From positions 682,001 to 746,000 of the forward strand of contig NZ_JADCJY010000001.1 in the NCBI RefSeq assembly GCF_014982715.1: DNA of 64,000 nt, given 5' to 3'. A model generated the notes under the pieces. It was not told the DNA's origin. It did no database searches and saw only the letters and a program-made list of their open reading frames with translations. Positions 36,445-46,229 of the stretch are shown here, piece after piece. Both the position numbers and the translations under genes were made by a program. Origin of the DNA: Gallalistipes aquisgranensis (lineage in GTDB: Bacteria > Bacteroidota > Bacteroidia > Bacteroidales > Rikenellaceae). Position 1 is the stretch's first letter. Each line of letters starts with the position of its first letter.

Positions 36445-36456
36445 CGAATATATTCG
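36445..36456. repeat. Perfect palindrome CGAATATATTCG upstream of the susC promoter
   Basis: A 12-bp exact palindrome in an AT-rich run, 31 bases before the -7 element (36488-36495). A half-like copy TGAATATAG follows at once. The place fits an activator or repressor site for the SusCD operon, but no regulator gene is adjacent. Confidence 0.35.
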
Positions 36457-36487
36457 TGAATATAGTATTTATATTAAAAAATAATTC

Positions 36488-36495
36488 TATTTTTG
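36488..36495 (+). promoter_or_regulatory. -7 element (TATTTTTG) of the SusCD operon
   Basis: Exact TAnnTTTG. Transcription from about 36501 would give a leader of about 160 nt before the susC ATG, much longer than the 15-45 nt leaders implied by the other promoters here. Confidence 0.6.
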
Positions 36496-36506
36496 TGTTC
36501 GGAAAC

Positions 36507-36569
36507 GATCCGGACGCATTTTTTCCGAATTGCGGGCGCAGACCTGTAATTCGGATGCGTTTTTGGATC
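36507..36569 (+). promoter_or_regulatory. Long hairpin at the 5' end of the susC leader
   Basis: Three nested perfect stems in the leader: GATCC/GGATC (36507-36511, 36565-36569), ACGCAT/ATGCGT (36514-36519, 36555-36560) and CCGAATT/AATTCGG (36525-36531, 36548-36554). A T6 run bulges on the left side, a T4 run on the right, and the loop is 16 bases. It begins within a few bases of the predicted transcript start. It may stabilise the mRNA, act in attenuation, or be a target for a small RNA or protein. Confidence 0.55.
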
Positions 36570-36660
36570 GGGCAGGTTCTTTTTCAGATTGATCGATAGG
36601 CAATACAACCCGACTTCGATGTACCATCTTTTAAATAATAACCCCTAAAAACTAACTCAC

Positions 36661-39600
36661 ATGCCTATGAGAAGAGATCGACTCGGAGATTCCTGGCGGA
36701 ATTTTTCGAAAAGAGTCGCGTCTTTTGCGACACTGGCAGCGCTGTGCCTCATATCGGGCATGGCGTCGGCCCAGAACATCAAGGTGAGCGGACGCGTGAT
36801 CGACTCCGACACCAAACAGCCCCTCGTGGGTGTCACCATCGTGATACAGGGTTCCGCGAAAGGAACCACGACCGGAACGGACGGTAAGTACACGATCTCC
36901 GCACCCAAAAACGCAACGCTGAGTTTCAGTTTCATCGGTTACGAAACCGCGGCTGTTCCCGTTAACGGGAAGACGCTGGTGAACGTGACGATGAAACCCA
37001 GCGCCACCGACCTCGACGAGGTGGTGGTGATCGGTTACGGTACGGCCCGCAAAAGCGAGGTGACCGGTTCCATCGCCTCCATCGGCACCAAAGACATCAA
37101 CAAAACCATGATTACCTCGGTCGATCAGGCTCTCCAGGGCAATGCGTCCGGCGTGCTGGTCATCAACACTTCGGCCGAACCGGGAGGCGAGGTGACCATC
37201 CGTATCCGGGGCGGAAGTTCCATCTCCGGGGAGAACGAACCTCTGGTCGTGGTGGACGGTTTCCCTACCGACAAGTCGGTGCTTTCGCTGCTCAGCCCGA
37301 ATGACATCAAGTCGATGGAGGTGCTCAAGGATGCGGCGGCTACGGCCATTTACGGTTCGCAGGGCGCCAACGGAGTCATCATGATCACTACCAAGAGCGG
37401 TCAGGAGGGCAAGGTGTCCGTTTCGCTGGACATCAAGCAGGGTATCTCCACTCCCCGCCGCTACATCCCGATGATGGACGGGCCCCAGTTTGCCCGCTAC
37501 GGGCAGGCGGCCATGATCAACAGCGGTCAGAACATGCTGGGACGGAGCGGCAATGCTTCCTATACCTATATGCCCGATACGCTCGGAACGTTCGACGCCC
37601 AGCGGATGATTATCAAGGATATGGCCAACAGGGGCGATTACAGCGTGCAGATTTCCGGAGGCAAGAGAGGGTTGAACTACTATATTTCGGGCGGATACCT
37701 CCGGGAAGAGGGTCTGTTGAACAACTCCTCGAACGACCGGCTTTCGTTCCGTTCGAAATTCAATATCGACCTGACCAGCAACGTGAAGCTGACCCTGAAT
37801 GCGGCCGTGAGCCAGAATACGCTCAAGTCGATCATCGGCGGCAGCGACGGCGGTGCCATCATGCGTACGCTGCTCATCAAGCCCAACACCTCGACAAAGG
37901 GCGACTTTATCGACGGCGTGTTCTACGATCCCGAGACGGGAGAACCCACCAGTATCTCCACCGAGGTGGCGATCGCCATGAACAACAACCGCAAACGCAA
38001 GACCTTCTATACCGATATCAACGGACTCATGCGCTGGTCGATCAACAAGTATTTCACGCTGTCGGTGAGTGCCGGATACCGCTATACGGAGACCAACAAT
38101 TACGGTTATGTGCCGGCCGACATTTTCCAGCAGCAGGCACATATCAACCGGTACGTGAGTGCCAACCGCGACACCCGGGGTACGGGCAAGTGGATCAACG
38201 AGAACGTGCTCAACTGGAACCGCAAGTTCGGCAAGCACAGTTTCAACGCCATTCTGGGGCAGAGCTGGGAGCAGACCAAGAACGAGTCGTTCGGCGCCAA
38301 GGTGTACGGGTTCGACTACGACTTCGGTTGGGACAACCTGGGGGCCTCGACTTTCACCTCGACCACGGAACCCACCTCGAACTATTACGGCAACCAGCTG
38401 ATCTCGTTCTTCACGCGTGTCATGTACAACTGGAACCAGCGTTACCACGTGACCCTGTCGATGCGTGCCGACGGTTCGTCCCGTTTCGGGCCGGACAAGC
38501 GTTTCGGTTACTTCCCTTCGGCATCGCTGATGTGGAATGTGACCCAGGAGGATTTCGCCAAGAACTGGTCGACCGTTTCGATGCTGAAAGTGCGTGCCAG
38601 CTACGGCGTGACGGGTAATCAGAGCATCTCCAACTATCTCTCCCAGTCGCAGCTCTCGCAGGGGCGCGTGATCATCGACAACGTGGCCTACGGCGGTGTG
38701 CAGACCAATACGATCGGCAACGACGACCTGCAGTGGGAGACCACCGCGCAGTATAACGTCGGAGCCGACCTGGAACTGCTCGACGGACGGATTTCCATGG
38801 CGCTGGATGCCTATTACAAGAAGACCTACAATCTGCTCTATTCGTACCGTATCCCCGGTCTGAGCGGCTATTCCACGGTGATGAAGAACATCGGCAACAT
38901 CGACAACAAGGGTATCGAGTTCGAGTTCACCTCGCGGAACATCCAGACCAAGAATTTCTCGTGGACGACCAGTTTCAACATCGGATACAACAAGAATACG
39001 GTGACCGATCTGGGCGGTAACGACAACGTGGTGCTCTACCGCATGTCGGGCGTGATGACAAACGACATCACCTACCTGAAGATCGGGCAGCCCCTGGGTA
39101 CGATCATGGGGCACAAGACCACGATTTTCAAGGACTGGAACGAAGTCTATTCGCCCGATGCCTTCTGGGTGGAAGACCCCAACAACATTCCCACCACGCC
39201 GGGTATGATCCGTTACTACGACCGGAACGGCGACGGTATGATCGACGACAACGACCGCGTGAAACTCGGTCAGGTGCAGCCTTACCTGATGGGCGGTTTC
39301 ACCACGACTTTCACCTACAAGAATCTGGATTTCACACTCTTCTTCAACGGAGCCTATGGTAACAGCATCGTGGACGGCAATACGGGACGACTCGACCGCT
39401 GGCAGGGCAACCAGTACGGACAGACCCGCAAGGGCCTCAATTCGTTCCGTCCCTACAACTTCTATACGGGTGAGATCGGATACTCCGTACATGCCAAATA
39501 TCCGGTGCCGGCGATGTACACGCAGAGTTCCACCGCCAAGGAGTATCAGGCGATGTTCAACAACTACTGGGTGCAGGACGGTTCCTACCTGCGTCTGAAG

Positions 39601-39828
39601 ACCGTTACGATCGGTTATACGTTTCCCGAGAAGATCACCAAGAAGATCGGTATGAAGGGCCTGAGGATCGCTTTCAGCGGCACCAACCTGCTTACTTTCA
39701 CCAACTATTTGGGTATGGACCCCGAGATGAGCAGTTCGGTGGGTTCGTCCAACTCCAAGCTGGGTATCGACCAGAGCAGTTATCCCGCCGCCAGGCTTTA
39801 TACGCTGAATGTGAACTTTAAATTCTAA
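36661..39828 (+). CDS. SusC/RagA-type TonB-dependent outer-membrane transporter
   Basis: A 1055-residue importer for an oligosaccharide, peptide or other large nutrient. A signal peptide ends near MASAQ (37/38). Next come a carboxypeptidase-regulatory-like domain (about 39-112, VSGRVIDSDTKQPLVGVTI), the TonB-box region near DEVVVIGYGTARKSEVTGS, a plug (about 120-230) and a beta-barrel ending in Phe (LYTLNVNFKF). There is no STN domain, so it should not signal to an anti-sigma factor. SusD follows after 13 bases. The substrate is unknown and no glycosidase is linked. Confidence 0.96.
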   Translation: MPMRRDRLGDSWRNFSKRVASFATLAALCLISGMASAQNIKVSGRVIDSDTKQPLVGVTIVIQGSAKGTTTGTDGKYTISAPKNATLSFSFIGYETAAVPVNGKTLVNVTMKPSATDLDEVVVIGYGTARKSEVTGSIASIGTKDINKTMITSVDQALQGNASGVLVINTSAEPGGEVTIRIRGGSSISGENEPLVVVDGFPTDKSVLSLLSPNDIKSMEVLKDAAATAIYGSQGANGVIMITTKSGQEGKVSVSLDIKQGISTPRRYIPMMDGPQFARYGQAAMINSGQNMLGRSGNASYTYMPDTLGTFDAQRMIIKDMANRGDYSVQISGGKRGLNYYISGGYLREEGLLNNSSNDRLSFRSKFNIDLTSNVKLTLNAAVSQNTLKSIIGGSDGGAIMRTLLIKPNTSTKGDFIDGVFYDPETGEPTSISTEVAIAMNNNRKRKTFYTDINGLMRWSINKYFTLSVSAGYRYTETNNYGYVPADIFQQQAHINRYVSANRDTRGTGKWINENVLNWNRKFGKHSFNAILGQSWEQTKNESFGAKVYGFDYDFGWDNLGASTFTSTTEPTSNYYGNQLISFFTRVMYNWNQRYHVTLSMRADGSSRFGPDKRFGYFPSASLMWNVTQEDFAKNWSTVSMLKVRASYGVTGNQSISNYLSQSQLSQGRVIIDNVAYGGVQTNTIGNDDLQWETTAQYNVGADLELLDGRISMALDAYYKKTYNLLYSYRIPGLSGYSTVMKNIGNIDNKGIEFEFTSRNIQTKNFSWTTSFNIGYNKNTVTDLGGNDNVVLYRMSGVMTNDITYLKIGQPLGTIMGHKTTIFKDWNEVYSPDAFWVEDPNNIPTTPGMIRYYDRNGDGMIDDNDRVKLGQVQPYLMGGFTTTFTYKNLDFTLFFNGAYGNSIVDGNTGRLDRWQGNQYGQTRKGLNSFRPYNFYTGEIGYSVHAKYPVPAMYTQSSTAKEYQAMFNNYWVQDGSYLRLKTVTIGYTFPEKITKKIGMKGLRIAFSGTNLLTFTNYLGMDPEMSSSVGSSNSKLGIDQSSYPAARLYTLNVNFKF

Positions 39829-39841
39829 AATCGTCTGAACC

Positions 39842-41485
39842 ATGAAGTTTTTATATAGAATATTGATTGCTTCGGCGCTCGTCACCCCCTGCTTCGTGTG
39901 CACCTCCTGCGAGTGGTTCCTCGAAGAGGACGTCGAGAGCAGCATTCCGCAGAACACCTATTTCCGGACAGAGGAGGAGGCCGTCAAATTCCTTTACGGC
40001 GCCTACGCCTCGGTACGTTCGACGGTCTTCGGGCCCGATTTCTTCCTCGTCACCGACTGTATGACCGACGACATGGAGTACCGTGTCAGCACCAACTACA
40101 CCTACAAGGCCATTTCCGCCTTGCAGCACAACAAGCAGCTCAATACCTTCTATACGGTGTGGAACAAGCTGTACAAGGTGGTCAACGACTGCAATATCCT
40201 GATCGACCGGACGAACCTGCTGCGCAGCGACGAGAAGGTTACCTACAACTCCGGGAACCTGATCGAAGCCGAAGCCCGGTTCATCCGCGCATGGGCCTAC
40301 CTGAATCTGGTGCAGTTGTGGGGCGACGTGCCTTTGCAGACCCTGCCCACCTATAATATCAAGGAGGACAACCTGGTGCCCGAACGGGCTCCGGCGGCAT
40401 CGGTGTATGCCCAGATATTTTCGGACCTGAACTTCGCCTATGAAAATCTGACGGACAAACCCGGATCGGTGATTATCCGTACGGATATTACCTATCCCCT
40501 GACCATCGGAAAGGGTGCCGTGCGGGTGCTGCTGGCCCGGGCCTATCTGATTCACAAGCAATATTCGGATGTGGTGGAATACCTGCAGCCGATGATCGAC
40601 AACAGCGGCGACGGTGCCGACGGTGCCGGGAAACTCTACGGACTGATGGCCAGCCACGAAGATGTGTTCGACCAGCGGAAGGTGACGGAGAATATCGAGG
40701 AGCGCAAACGGGAGATTCTCTGGACGATGGAGGCCAGCAAGGATAATGCCATCTATAACAGCTGGCATGCGCAGATCGCCACCAATCAGAAGCGGAACTA
40801 CAACGGAACCTCCTATACGGACGAGGAACTTCCGTGCCCCACGACCAGTGCGACGGGCGCATTCGCTCCGACCGAAGACCTGATCCTTACCTATGATGCC
40901 CAGAAGGACAAGCGTTACCAGTGGCAGTACAAGATGTATTCCCAGGCTCCTTACTCCTACTTCCTGCCCATGAAGGGGTACGACATGGGGGCGACGGTCA
41001 ACAACCAGGCCGGTTGCAACCAGATTCTGATCCGCTTTGCCGATGCCCTGCTGATGTATGCCGAAGCGAAGAACGAACTCGACGATCCTTCGCCGGCCGT
41101 CGAGGCCCTGAACCGGGTGAGGGTACGGGCCGGGCTTGATCCGGTCGACCTGGCCGACCTGTCCGATGTCAAGAGCGAACTGCGCGATCTGATCATGATG
41201 GAGCGCCGGCACGAGTTCGCCCACGAGTGCTACCGGATTTTCGACCTGCGGCGTACGGGAACCTACATTTCCGAGATGGAGCGTTTCAACCGCAAGTTCT
41301 CCGAGTTGAAAGACAAGGGTGTGTTCAAGGTATTCGTGCCGCAGTATGCCTATCGGGGCGATTTCACGGACGTCTATGTGTGGGGAAGCAGCAACAAGTA
41401 CCCGCAGTCTTACCATGTCCTGCATCCGATTCCCTACCTGGAGACGGTCGCCAACAAAAACTTGACGCAGAATCCGGGTTATTAA
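39842..41485 (+). CDS. SusD/RagB-type nutrient-binding lipoprotein
   Basis: A 547-residue surface lipoprotein that forms the lid over the SusC channel. The N-terminus (MKFLYRILIASALVTPCF) ends in CTSCEWFLEED, with the lipidated Cys at 23, and TPR-like helices make the core. SusD hallmarks are the early FLEEDVESSIPQNTYFRTEEE, the LIEAEARFIRAWAYLNLVQLWGDVP helix (both read in pieces), the ERRHEFAHECYRIFDLRRTG segment and the ending LTQNPGY. Confidence 0.96.
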   Translation: MKFLYRILIASALVTPCFVCTSCEWFLEEDVESSIPQNTYFRTEEEAVKFLYGAYASVRSTVFGPDFFLVTDCMTDDMEYRVSTNYTYKAISALQHNKQLNTFYTVWNKLYKVVNDCNILIDRTNLLRSDEKVTYNSGNLIEAEARFIRAWAYLNLVQLWGDVPLQTLPTYNIKEDNLVPERAPAASVYAQIFSDLNFAYENLTDKPGSVIIRTDITYPLTIGKGAVRVLLARAYLIHKQYSDVVEYLQPMIDNSGDGADGAGKLYGLMASHEDVFDQRKVTENIEERKREILWTMEASKDNAIYNSWHAQIATNQKRNYNGTSYTDEELPCPTTSATGAFAPTEDLILTYDAQKDKRYQWQYKMYSQAPYSYFLPMKGYDMGATVNNQAGCNQILIRFADALLMYAEAKNELDDPSPAVEALNRVRVRAGLDPVDLADLSDVKSELRDLIMMERRHEFAHECYRIFDLRRTGTYISEMERFNRKFSELKDKGVFKVFVPQYAYRGDFTDVYVWGSSNKYPQSYHVLHPIPYLETVANKNLTQNPGY

Positions 41486-41510
41486 TCAATTGTCAAAAGA
41501 GAAAAGAGAT

Positions 41511-42638
41511 ATGAAAAAGACGGTATTGACATTCAGCAAATATCTTCTGGTCGTGGCGGCGGCGCTGCTGACCGCCCGGTGCGAGGACGATCCCTCGGAT
41601 TTCGGCCACGATGCCATTCCCGATCCCGGCCCCGATATTTACGTGACCCCCATCACGCCGGAGGAGCGTGCGCAGATTGTTCCCGACGACCAGATTGCCG
41701 AGTACGGTTCGACCGAAGAGATGATCGAGCGGAGTGCGGGACAGGTATCGGCCGCCATCGAGATGGGATACACGGGGACGGACAGCAAATATTCCGCCGA
41801 TCAGCGTCCCAAGCATTACGTGGCGCTCAAGGCGCTCAAGGTGATGCGGTTCGAGGTGACCGTAGAGCAGTTCCGCAAATTCGTCGAGGCCAACCCCGGA
41901 AAGGTGCAGATGCCGCCCGAACCCTATTGGGGCTGGACGGACCACGAGGGTAATTCGCGGGAGAACTTTCCGGTCGTGAACGTCACCTGGAAAGAGGCCA
42001 AGGCCTTCGCCGAGTGGCTAGGGGGGCGGCTCCCGACCGAGGCCGAGTGGGAATGGGTCGCGGGCAATCTGTGGCGCGACCGCAAGACTTTCAGCGTCGG
42101 GAACGTGGTTACCAACTGCACGTGGTTCTATCAGAACTCTTTCCAGCTGGTTAAGGTCATCACCGATCCGCAGGGCAATCAGGTCGAGCGGTGGGGATAC
42201 ATGCCTCATCCCGTAGGTTCGTACAAAGTGTCCAACTATGTGCTCAATACGACGACGGGGTGGGGGGCGACCAAGGACCGCACCACGTGCATGGGAACTT
42301 TCACCTCGACCGATACCAGCGACGGGATATGCGACGCCAGCGGCAACGTCATGGAGTGGTGCAGCGACTGGTTCAGTCCCACTTATTATCAGGAGTGTGC
42401 CGACAGCGTGGCGAAGGTGACTTATGTGTCCGACGAGATTACGAAAAGCAAGGAAAACGTGGCGTTCGATCCCAAAGGTCCCGATTCGGGCGATATGAAG
42501 GTGCTGCGGGGCGGCAGTTTCCTCATGGGAGACGAGGGCGGTTCCCCGATGGCACACCGGATCACTTCCCGGCAGCGTGCCTATCCCGGTGTGCGCGACG
42601 TACAGGTCGGATTCCGTGTGGTATGGGATGTGGAGTAA
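41511..42638 (+). CDS. SUMF1/FGE-fold lipoprotein without catalytic cysteines
   Basis: A 375-residue exported lipoprotein (MKKTVLTFSKYLLVVAAALLTARC, lipid Cys 24) carrying an FGE-sulfatase fold: VMRFEVTVEQFRKFVE, RLPTEAEWEWVAG, SGNVMEWCSDWFSP and KVLRGGSFLMGD...VGFRVVW. Formylglycine-generating enzymes keep a Cys pair in the RGGSF...GFR stretch. Here that stretch has none, so it is probably a structural or binding protein like GldK rather than an enzyme. The start ATG at 41511 is chosen over a TTG seven codons upstream. Third gene of the SusCD operon. Confidence 0.85.
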   Translation: MKKTVLTFSKYLLVVAAALLTARCEDDPSDFGHDAIPDPGPDIYVTPITPEERAQIVPDDQIAEYGSTEEMIERSAGQVSAAIEMGYTGTDSKYSADQRPKHYVALKALKVMRFEVTVEQFRKFVEANPGKVQMPPEPYWGWTDHEGNSRENFPVVNVTWKEAKAFAEWLGGRLPTEAEWEWVAGNLWRDRKTFSVGNVVTNCTWFYQNSFQLVKVITDPQGNQVERWGYMPHPVGSYKVSNYVLNTTTGWGATKDRTTCMGTFTSTDTSDGICDASGNVMEWCSDWFSPTYYQECADSVAKVTYVSDEITKSKENVAFDPKGPDSGDMKVLRGGSFLMGDEGGSPMAHRITSRQRAYPGVRDVQVGFRVVWDVE

Positions 42639-42672
42639 ATGATTGTGAAACGTTGAAAAAATGTCATTCGAT

Positions 42673-44388
42673 ATGAAAAGATTATTGTGGATCGGATGTG
42701 CGGTTCTGCTCTTTGCGGGCTGCGAAACGGACAATCTGGCCCCGAACGAAAAATATATTCCGGTGAAAGGGGTGCAGATCAACAAAAGCGAACTGGATCT
42801 GGTGCGAAAGGACAACCGGACGCTTTTCGCTTCGGTGGTTCCGGGCGACGCCACCGTCAAGGAAATTATGTGGGAGAGTTCCGACCCCGAGTCGGTAGCC
42901 GTGGACGAAACGGGTAAGATCACCGCGATAAAGGGCACGGACGACGGCCAGCCGGTGACGGTCACCGCCGTTTCGAAGGAGGGCGGTTTCCGGGCCGAAT
43001 GTCAGGTCTCCGTCCGCGATTACGGAATCATTATCCGCGACCAGAACGGGAATTCGGTCTCCGAACTGAATCTGCCGCTTACGGTAGGGCAGGAGAAGGC
43101 CTACAATTTTACAGGTGAAGCCGTCCTGCCCAACTCTGTCGGTCAGGCTCTCGTCTGGACCTCGGACGATCCCTCCGTGGTGACGTGCACCGACGACGGT
43201 GTGGTGACGGTGGTGGCCCAGACCGCCGCCGATACCAAAATCACGGTCACCTCGGCCGTGAATTCGGAAGTCTCCACCACGCTCGACGTGAATATCTCGA
43301 TGGTGATGCTGAACTCCATGGCCCTCAGCGTGACGGACGTGCTGCTTCCTGTGAGCATTCCCGACACGGTCTCCCCGTACCAGCGGTCGAGTGTCGTGAC
43401 CCACTGGTTTGTGAACGGCCAGATCGTCGATGTCTCCGAGGATGCCAGCAAGAATAAAGACCGTCACCCCTACATCATGGTGGAGCGGCCGGAAATCAAG
43501 CGGGAGATCGAGGTGTCGTTCGATCCGGCGATTCCGAGCTATTCGGACGTGACGTGGGAACTGGATGCGCAGGCGCAGAAATGGAATCTGAAGATCGAAC
43601 AGAAGCTCGGTCCCGAAGGGGAGCCCGTGAAGTCGCCTACCGGCAACAATATCTATATCCTGACCTGTCCCAAGGGAGGCGACATGCTGCCCGACGGAGG
43701 ATGGAGCGGCTGGTCGCCCGAAAACCCGGCGATCGCCACCGTCACAGCGAAGACCACGGAACCCGGTTCGAACGTGTCGGCCGCCTGCAAGGTGGAGGTG
43801 TACTGCTTCGCTTCAGCCTATAATATTTCGGCCGATCCCGCGTCTGAAAATTATGTCCGTAAGAAAATGGGCGATTTGGAACTGGAGTGCCTTATCGACG
43901 GGGAATATCGTCCCGTGAAACTGTATTATGCGGATGAAGTCGGCAAAGCCGACACACAGGACAGGACGTATGAGGCTGTTACGCTCAAGATCGGCGAGAT
44001 GTACCATTTCCGGTTCAAGACCCTCAACCGTTACGCGATGCCTTATATCCACACGCAGCGGGGAGGTTCGACCAAATATTTCCCGATAAATATGTTCGAG
44101 TACGATCCTTCGATTCCGATCCGGGAGCAGAACTGTTTCTACAATAAGAGTTATGAAGGCGGAAAAATGATGACCCTTACGCCGTCGGTCGGTCCCGATG
44201 AAGGTTTCTGGGTCTATCCCAGCGAAGTCACTTCGCAATCCGTATATGTCAAGATACGGAGCGTGAAACTGGATAAGAAGGGCGACCATTCGGGTTATTA
44301 TTCCGATGCAAACCTGTTCCCTTACTATACCTTCAATAACCAGGCAAGCTGTACTTGGGCCATGTTCAATATGAATGTGGTGAAGTAG
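42673..44388 (+). CDS. Surface lipoprotein with bacterial Ig-like (BIG2) domains
   Basis: A 571-residue lipoprotein (MKRLLWIGCAVLLFAGC; lipid Cys 17) with a BIG2-like domain at about 28-105 (VNVVKG-type opening, SSDPESVAVDETGKITAIKG), a second at about 115-215 (WTSDDPSVVTCTDDGVVTVVA) and a less clear third. The C-terminal ~200 residues are unassigned. In position it resembles the surface glycan-binding proteins that follow many SusCD pairs, but that is inference. ATG at 42661 is an alternative start. It is the last gene before the terminator. Confidence 0.8.
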   Translation: MKRLLWIGCAVLLFAGCETDNLAPNEKYIPVKGVQINKSELDLVRKDNRTLFASVVPGDATVKEIMWESSDPESVAVDETGKITAIKGTDDGQPVTVTAVSKEGGFRAECQVSVRDYGIIIRDQNGNSVSELNLPLTVGQEKAYNFTGEAVLPNSVGQALVWTSDDPSVVTCTDDGVVTVVAQTAADTKITVTSAVNSEVSTTLDVNISMVMLNSMALSVTDVLLPVSIPDTVSPYQRSSVVTHWFVNGQIVDVSEDASKNKDRHPYIMVERPEIKREIEVSFDPAIPSYSDVTWELDAQAQKWNLKIEQKLGPEGEPVKSPTGNNIYILTCPKGGDMLPDGGWSGWSPENPAIATVTAKTTEPGSNVSAACKVEVYCFASAYNISADPASENYVRKKMGDLELECLIDGEYRPVKLYYADEVGKADTQDRTYEAVTLKIGEMYHFRFKTLNRYAMPYIHTQRGGSTKYFPINMFEYDPSIPIREQNCFYNKSYEGGKMMTLTPSVGPDEGFWVYPSEVTSQSVYVKIRSVKLDKKGDHSGYYSDANLFPYYTFNNQASCTWAMFNMNVVK

Positions 44389-44407
44389 GGAACGGAGGGT
44401 TTCAGAT

Positions 44408-44447
44408 AAAAAAGAGAACGGCGGTCGATACCGCCGTTCTCTTTTTT
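44408..44447. terminator. Bidirectional terminator between SusCD operon and gltX
   Basis: Perfect 12-bp stem (44414-44425 and 44430-44441) with loop CGAT, flanked by A6 on the left and T6 on the right. It closes both the SusCD operon and the convergent gltX. Confidence 0.92.
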
Positions 44448-44491
44448 ATCTGATCGGAGAGAGTTTTTCCGGATTACCCTTTTCGGGCGAC

Positions 44492-46027
44492 TTACTTTCC
44501 GAGCCGTTCCAGTGCCCGGTCGATGCGGGCGAGGGTCTCTTCCTTGCCCAGCAGTTCGCACACGTCGAACATGCCGGGACCTTTGCCGGCTCCCACGAGG
44601 GCCAGACGCAGGCTGTTCATGATCTGCCCCATGCTCAGCCCGTTGGCTTCGATCCACTCCCGCGTCGCCTTTTCCGTGTTTTCCACCGTGAAGTCGCCGA
44701 CCGAAGCCAGCACTTCTTTCAGTTCGGCGATGCGGGCCGGATTGTCTCCTTTCCAGTATTTGGCGGCCACCTTTTCGTCATACTCCTGCGGAGCGAAGAA
44801 GAAATAGGAGGTCAGGTCCCAGAAGTCGTTCATGAACTTGGCGCGCTCCTTCATCAAGCCCGCGATTTTCGAGGCGAGGAAGATGCAGCAGTTCTCCACG
44901 CCGTGTTCCCGGAGAATCGGCAGCAGGAGGGCTCCCAGCTCCTCGTCGCTCTTGGACCTCAGGTACTGGGCGTTGAACCATTTGGCCTTCTCCGGATCGA
45001 AGCGGGCGCCGGCCTTGCCGACCCTTTCCAGGGAGAAGAGCCGGATCAGCTCTTCCATCGAGAATATCTCCTGCTCGCCCCCCGGGTTCCAGCCCAGCAG
45101 GGCCAGCATGTTGATGAATGCCTCGGGAAAGTAGCCGTCCTCGCGGTAGCCGCGGGACACTTCGCCTTCGGGCGAGGTCCATTGCAGGGGAAAGACGGGG
45201 AAACCCATCTTGTCGCCGTCGCGCTTGCTGAGCTTGCCCTTGCCCGTCGGTTTGAGCAGCAGGGGCAGGTGGGCGAACCGGGGCTGCGTGTCGCTCCAGC
45301 CGAAGGCCCGGTAGAGCAGATAGTGCAGCGGCAGGGAGGGAAGCCATTCTTCGCCCCGGATTACGTGGGTGATCTCCATCAGATGGTCGTCCACGATGTT
45401 GGCCAGGTGGTAGGTGGGCAGGCTGTCGGCCGATTTGTAGAGCACTTTGTCGTCCAGCGTGGACGTGTTTATCGTCACGTCGCCCCGGATCAGGTCGTTC
45501 ATGTGCACCTCTTCGTTTTCCGGCATTTTGAACCGGATCACCCACTGGTCGCCCCGGCCGATGCGCTCCTTCACCTCCTCGGGCGAAAGGCGCAGCGAGG
45601 TGTCGAGCCCTTCCCTCACCTTGTGGTTGTAGGAAAAGGCTTCGCCCCGGGCTTCGGCCCCGGCCCGCAGGGTATCCAGCGCCTCGGGCGTGTCGAAGGC
45701 ATAGTAGGCATGGCCCGATTCGACCAGCTGCAGGGCGTATTTCAGATAGATCTCCTTGCGTTCGCTCTGACGGTAGGGCGCGTGGGGACCGCCCTGTTCG
45801 ATTCCCTCGTCGACGGTGATGCCACACCATTTGAGCGAGTCGATGATATACTGTTCGGCTCCGGGCACGTAGCGGTGCGAGTCGGTGTCCTCGATGCGCA
45901 GGATGAAGTCGCCGCCGTGATGGCGGGCGAAAAGATAGTTGTAGAGCGCCGTGCGTACGCCGCCCATGTGCAGCGGTCCCGTGGGACTGGGCGCGAAACG
46001 CACCCGTACGCGTCTTTCTGTTGCCAT
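44492..46027 (-). CDS. gltX: Glutamate--tRNA ligase
   Basis: Class I synthetase of 511 residues. The HIGH-type motif is in [21 protein letters not shown] (read in two pieces), and the KMSKS-type motif is [18 protein letters not shown]. The anticodon-binding C-terminal half is complete, ending [11 protein letters not shown]. It is a single gene with a promoter -7 element at 46068-46075. Confidence 0.97.
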   Translation of the reverse strand: MATERRVRVRFAPSPTGPLHMGGVRTALYNYLFARHHGGDFILRIEDTDSHRYVPGAEQYIIDSLKWCGITVDEGIEQGGPHAPYRQSERKEIYLKYALQLVESGHAYYAFDTPEALDTLRAGAEARGEAFSYNHKVREGLDTSLRLSPEEVKERIGRGDQWVIRFKMPENEEVHMNDLIRGDVTINTSTLDDKVLYKSADSLPTYHLANIVDDHLMEITHVIRGEEWLPSLPLHYLLYRAFGWSDTQPRFAHLPLLLKPTGKGKLSKRDGDKMGFPVFPLQWTSPEGEVSRGYREDGYFPEAFINMLALLGWNPGGEQEIFSMEELIRLFSLERVGKAGARFDPEKAKWFNAQYLRSKSDEELGALLLPILREHGVENCCIFLASKIAGLMKERAKFMNDFWDLTSYFFFAPQEYDEKVAAKYWKGDNPARIAELKEVLASVGDFTVENTEKATREWIEANGLSMGQIMNSLRLALVGAGKGPGMFDVCELLGKEETLARIDRALERLGK

Positions 46028-46067
46028 ATCGTCGTTTGTGTTTTTGAATCGGTTGTGAAAAACGCTA

Positions 46068-46075
46068 CAAAAATA
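46068..46075 (-). promoter_or_regulatory. -7 element (TATTTTTG) of gltX
   Basis: Exact TAnnTTTG on the minus strand, 40 bases before the gltX ATG. Bases 46076-46229 between it and the Fur-family stop codon hold no gene. Confidence 0.6.
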
Positions 46076-46229
46076 GGAAATTAACGGGGAATTCTCCCAT
46101 TTGTCCGAAGGAAAAAACAGTCCGGATGCGAAGCTGCCGATGGTACGGAGGCGTTGCCCGCCGCGGTGTCGCGGCAGGGCGTTTCTGCCGGTCGGGAGAA
46201 AGAGGGGGTGCGGTGAAGGTAAGGCGCGG

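Noticed and set aside
36652-39957. 1101-codon open frame antisense to the susC gene
   Set aside because: It mirrors susC codon structure, has no recognisable domain, is rich in His, Arg and Val in the manner of antisense GC-rich frames, and susC itself is unmistakable.
41012-41021. GGTTGCAACC inside susD, resembling the CDF-operon dyad half-sites
   Set aside because: It lies in coding sequence with different spacing and is probably chance.
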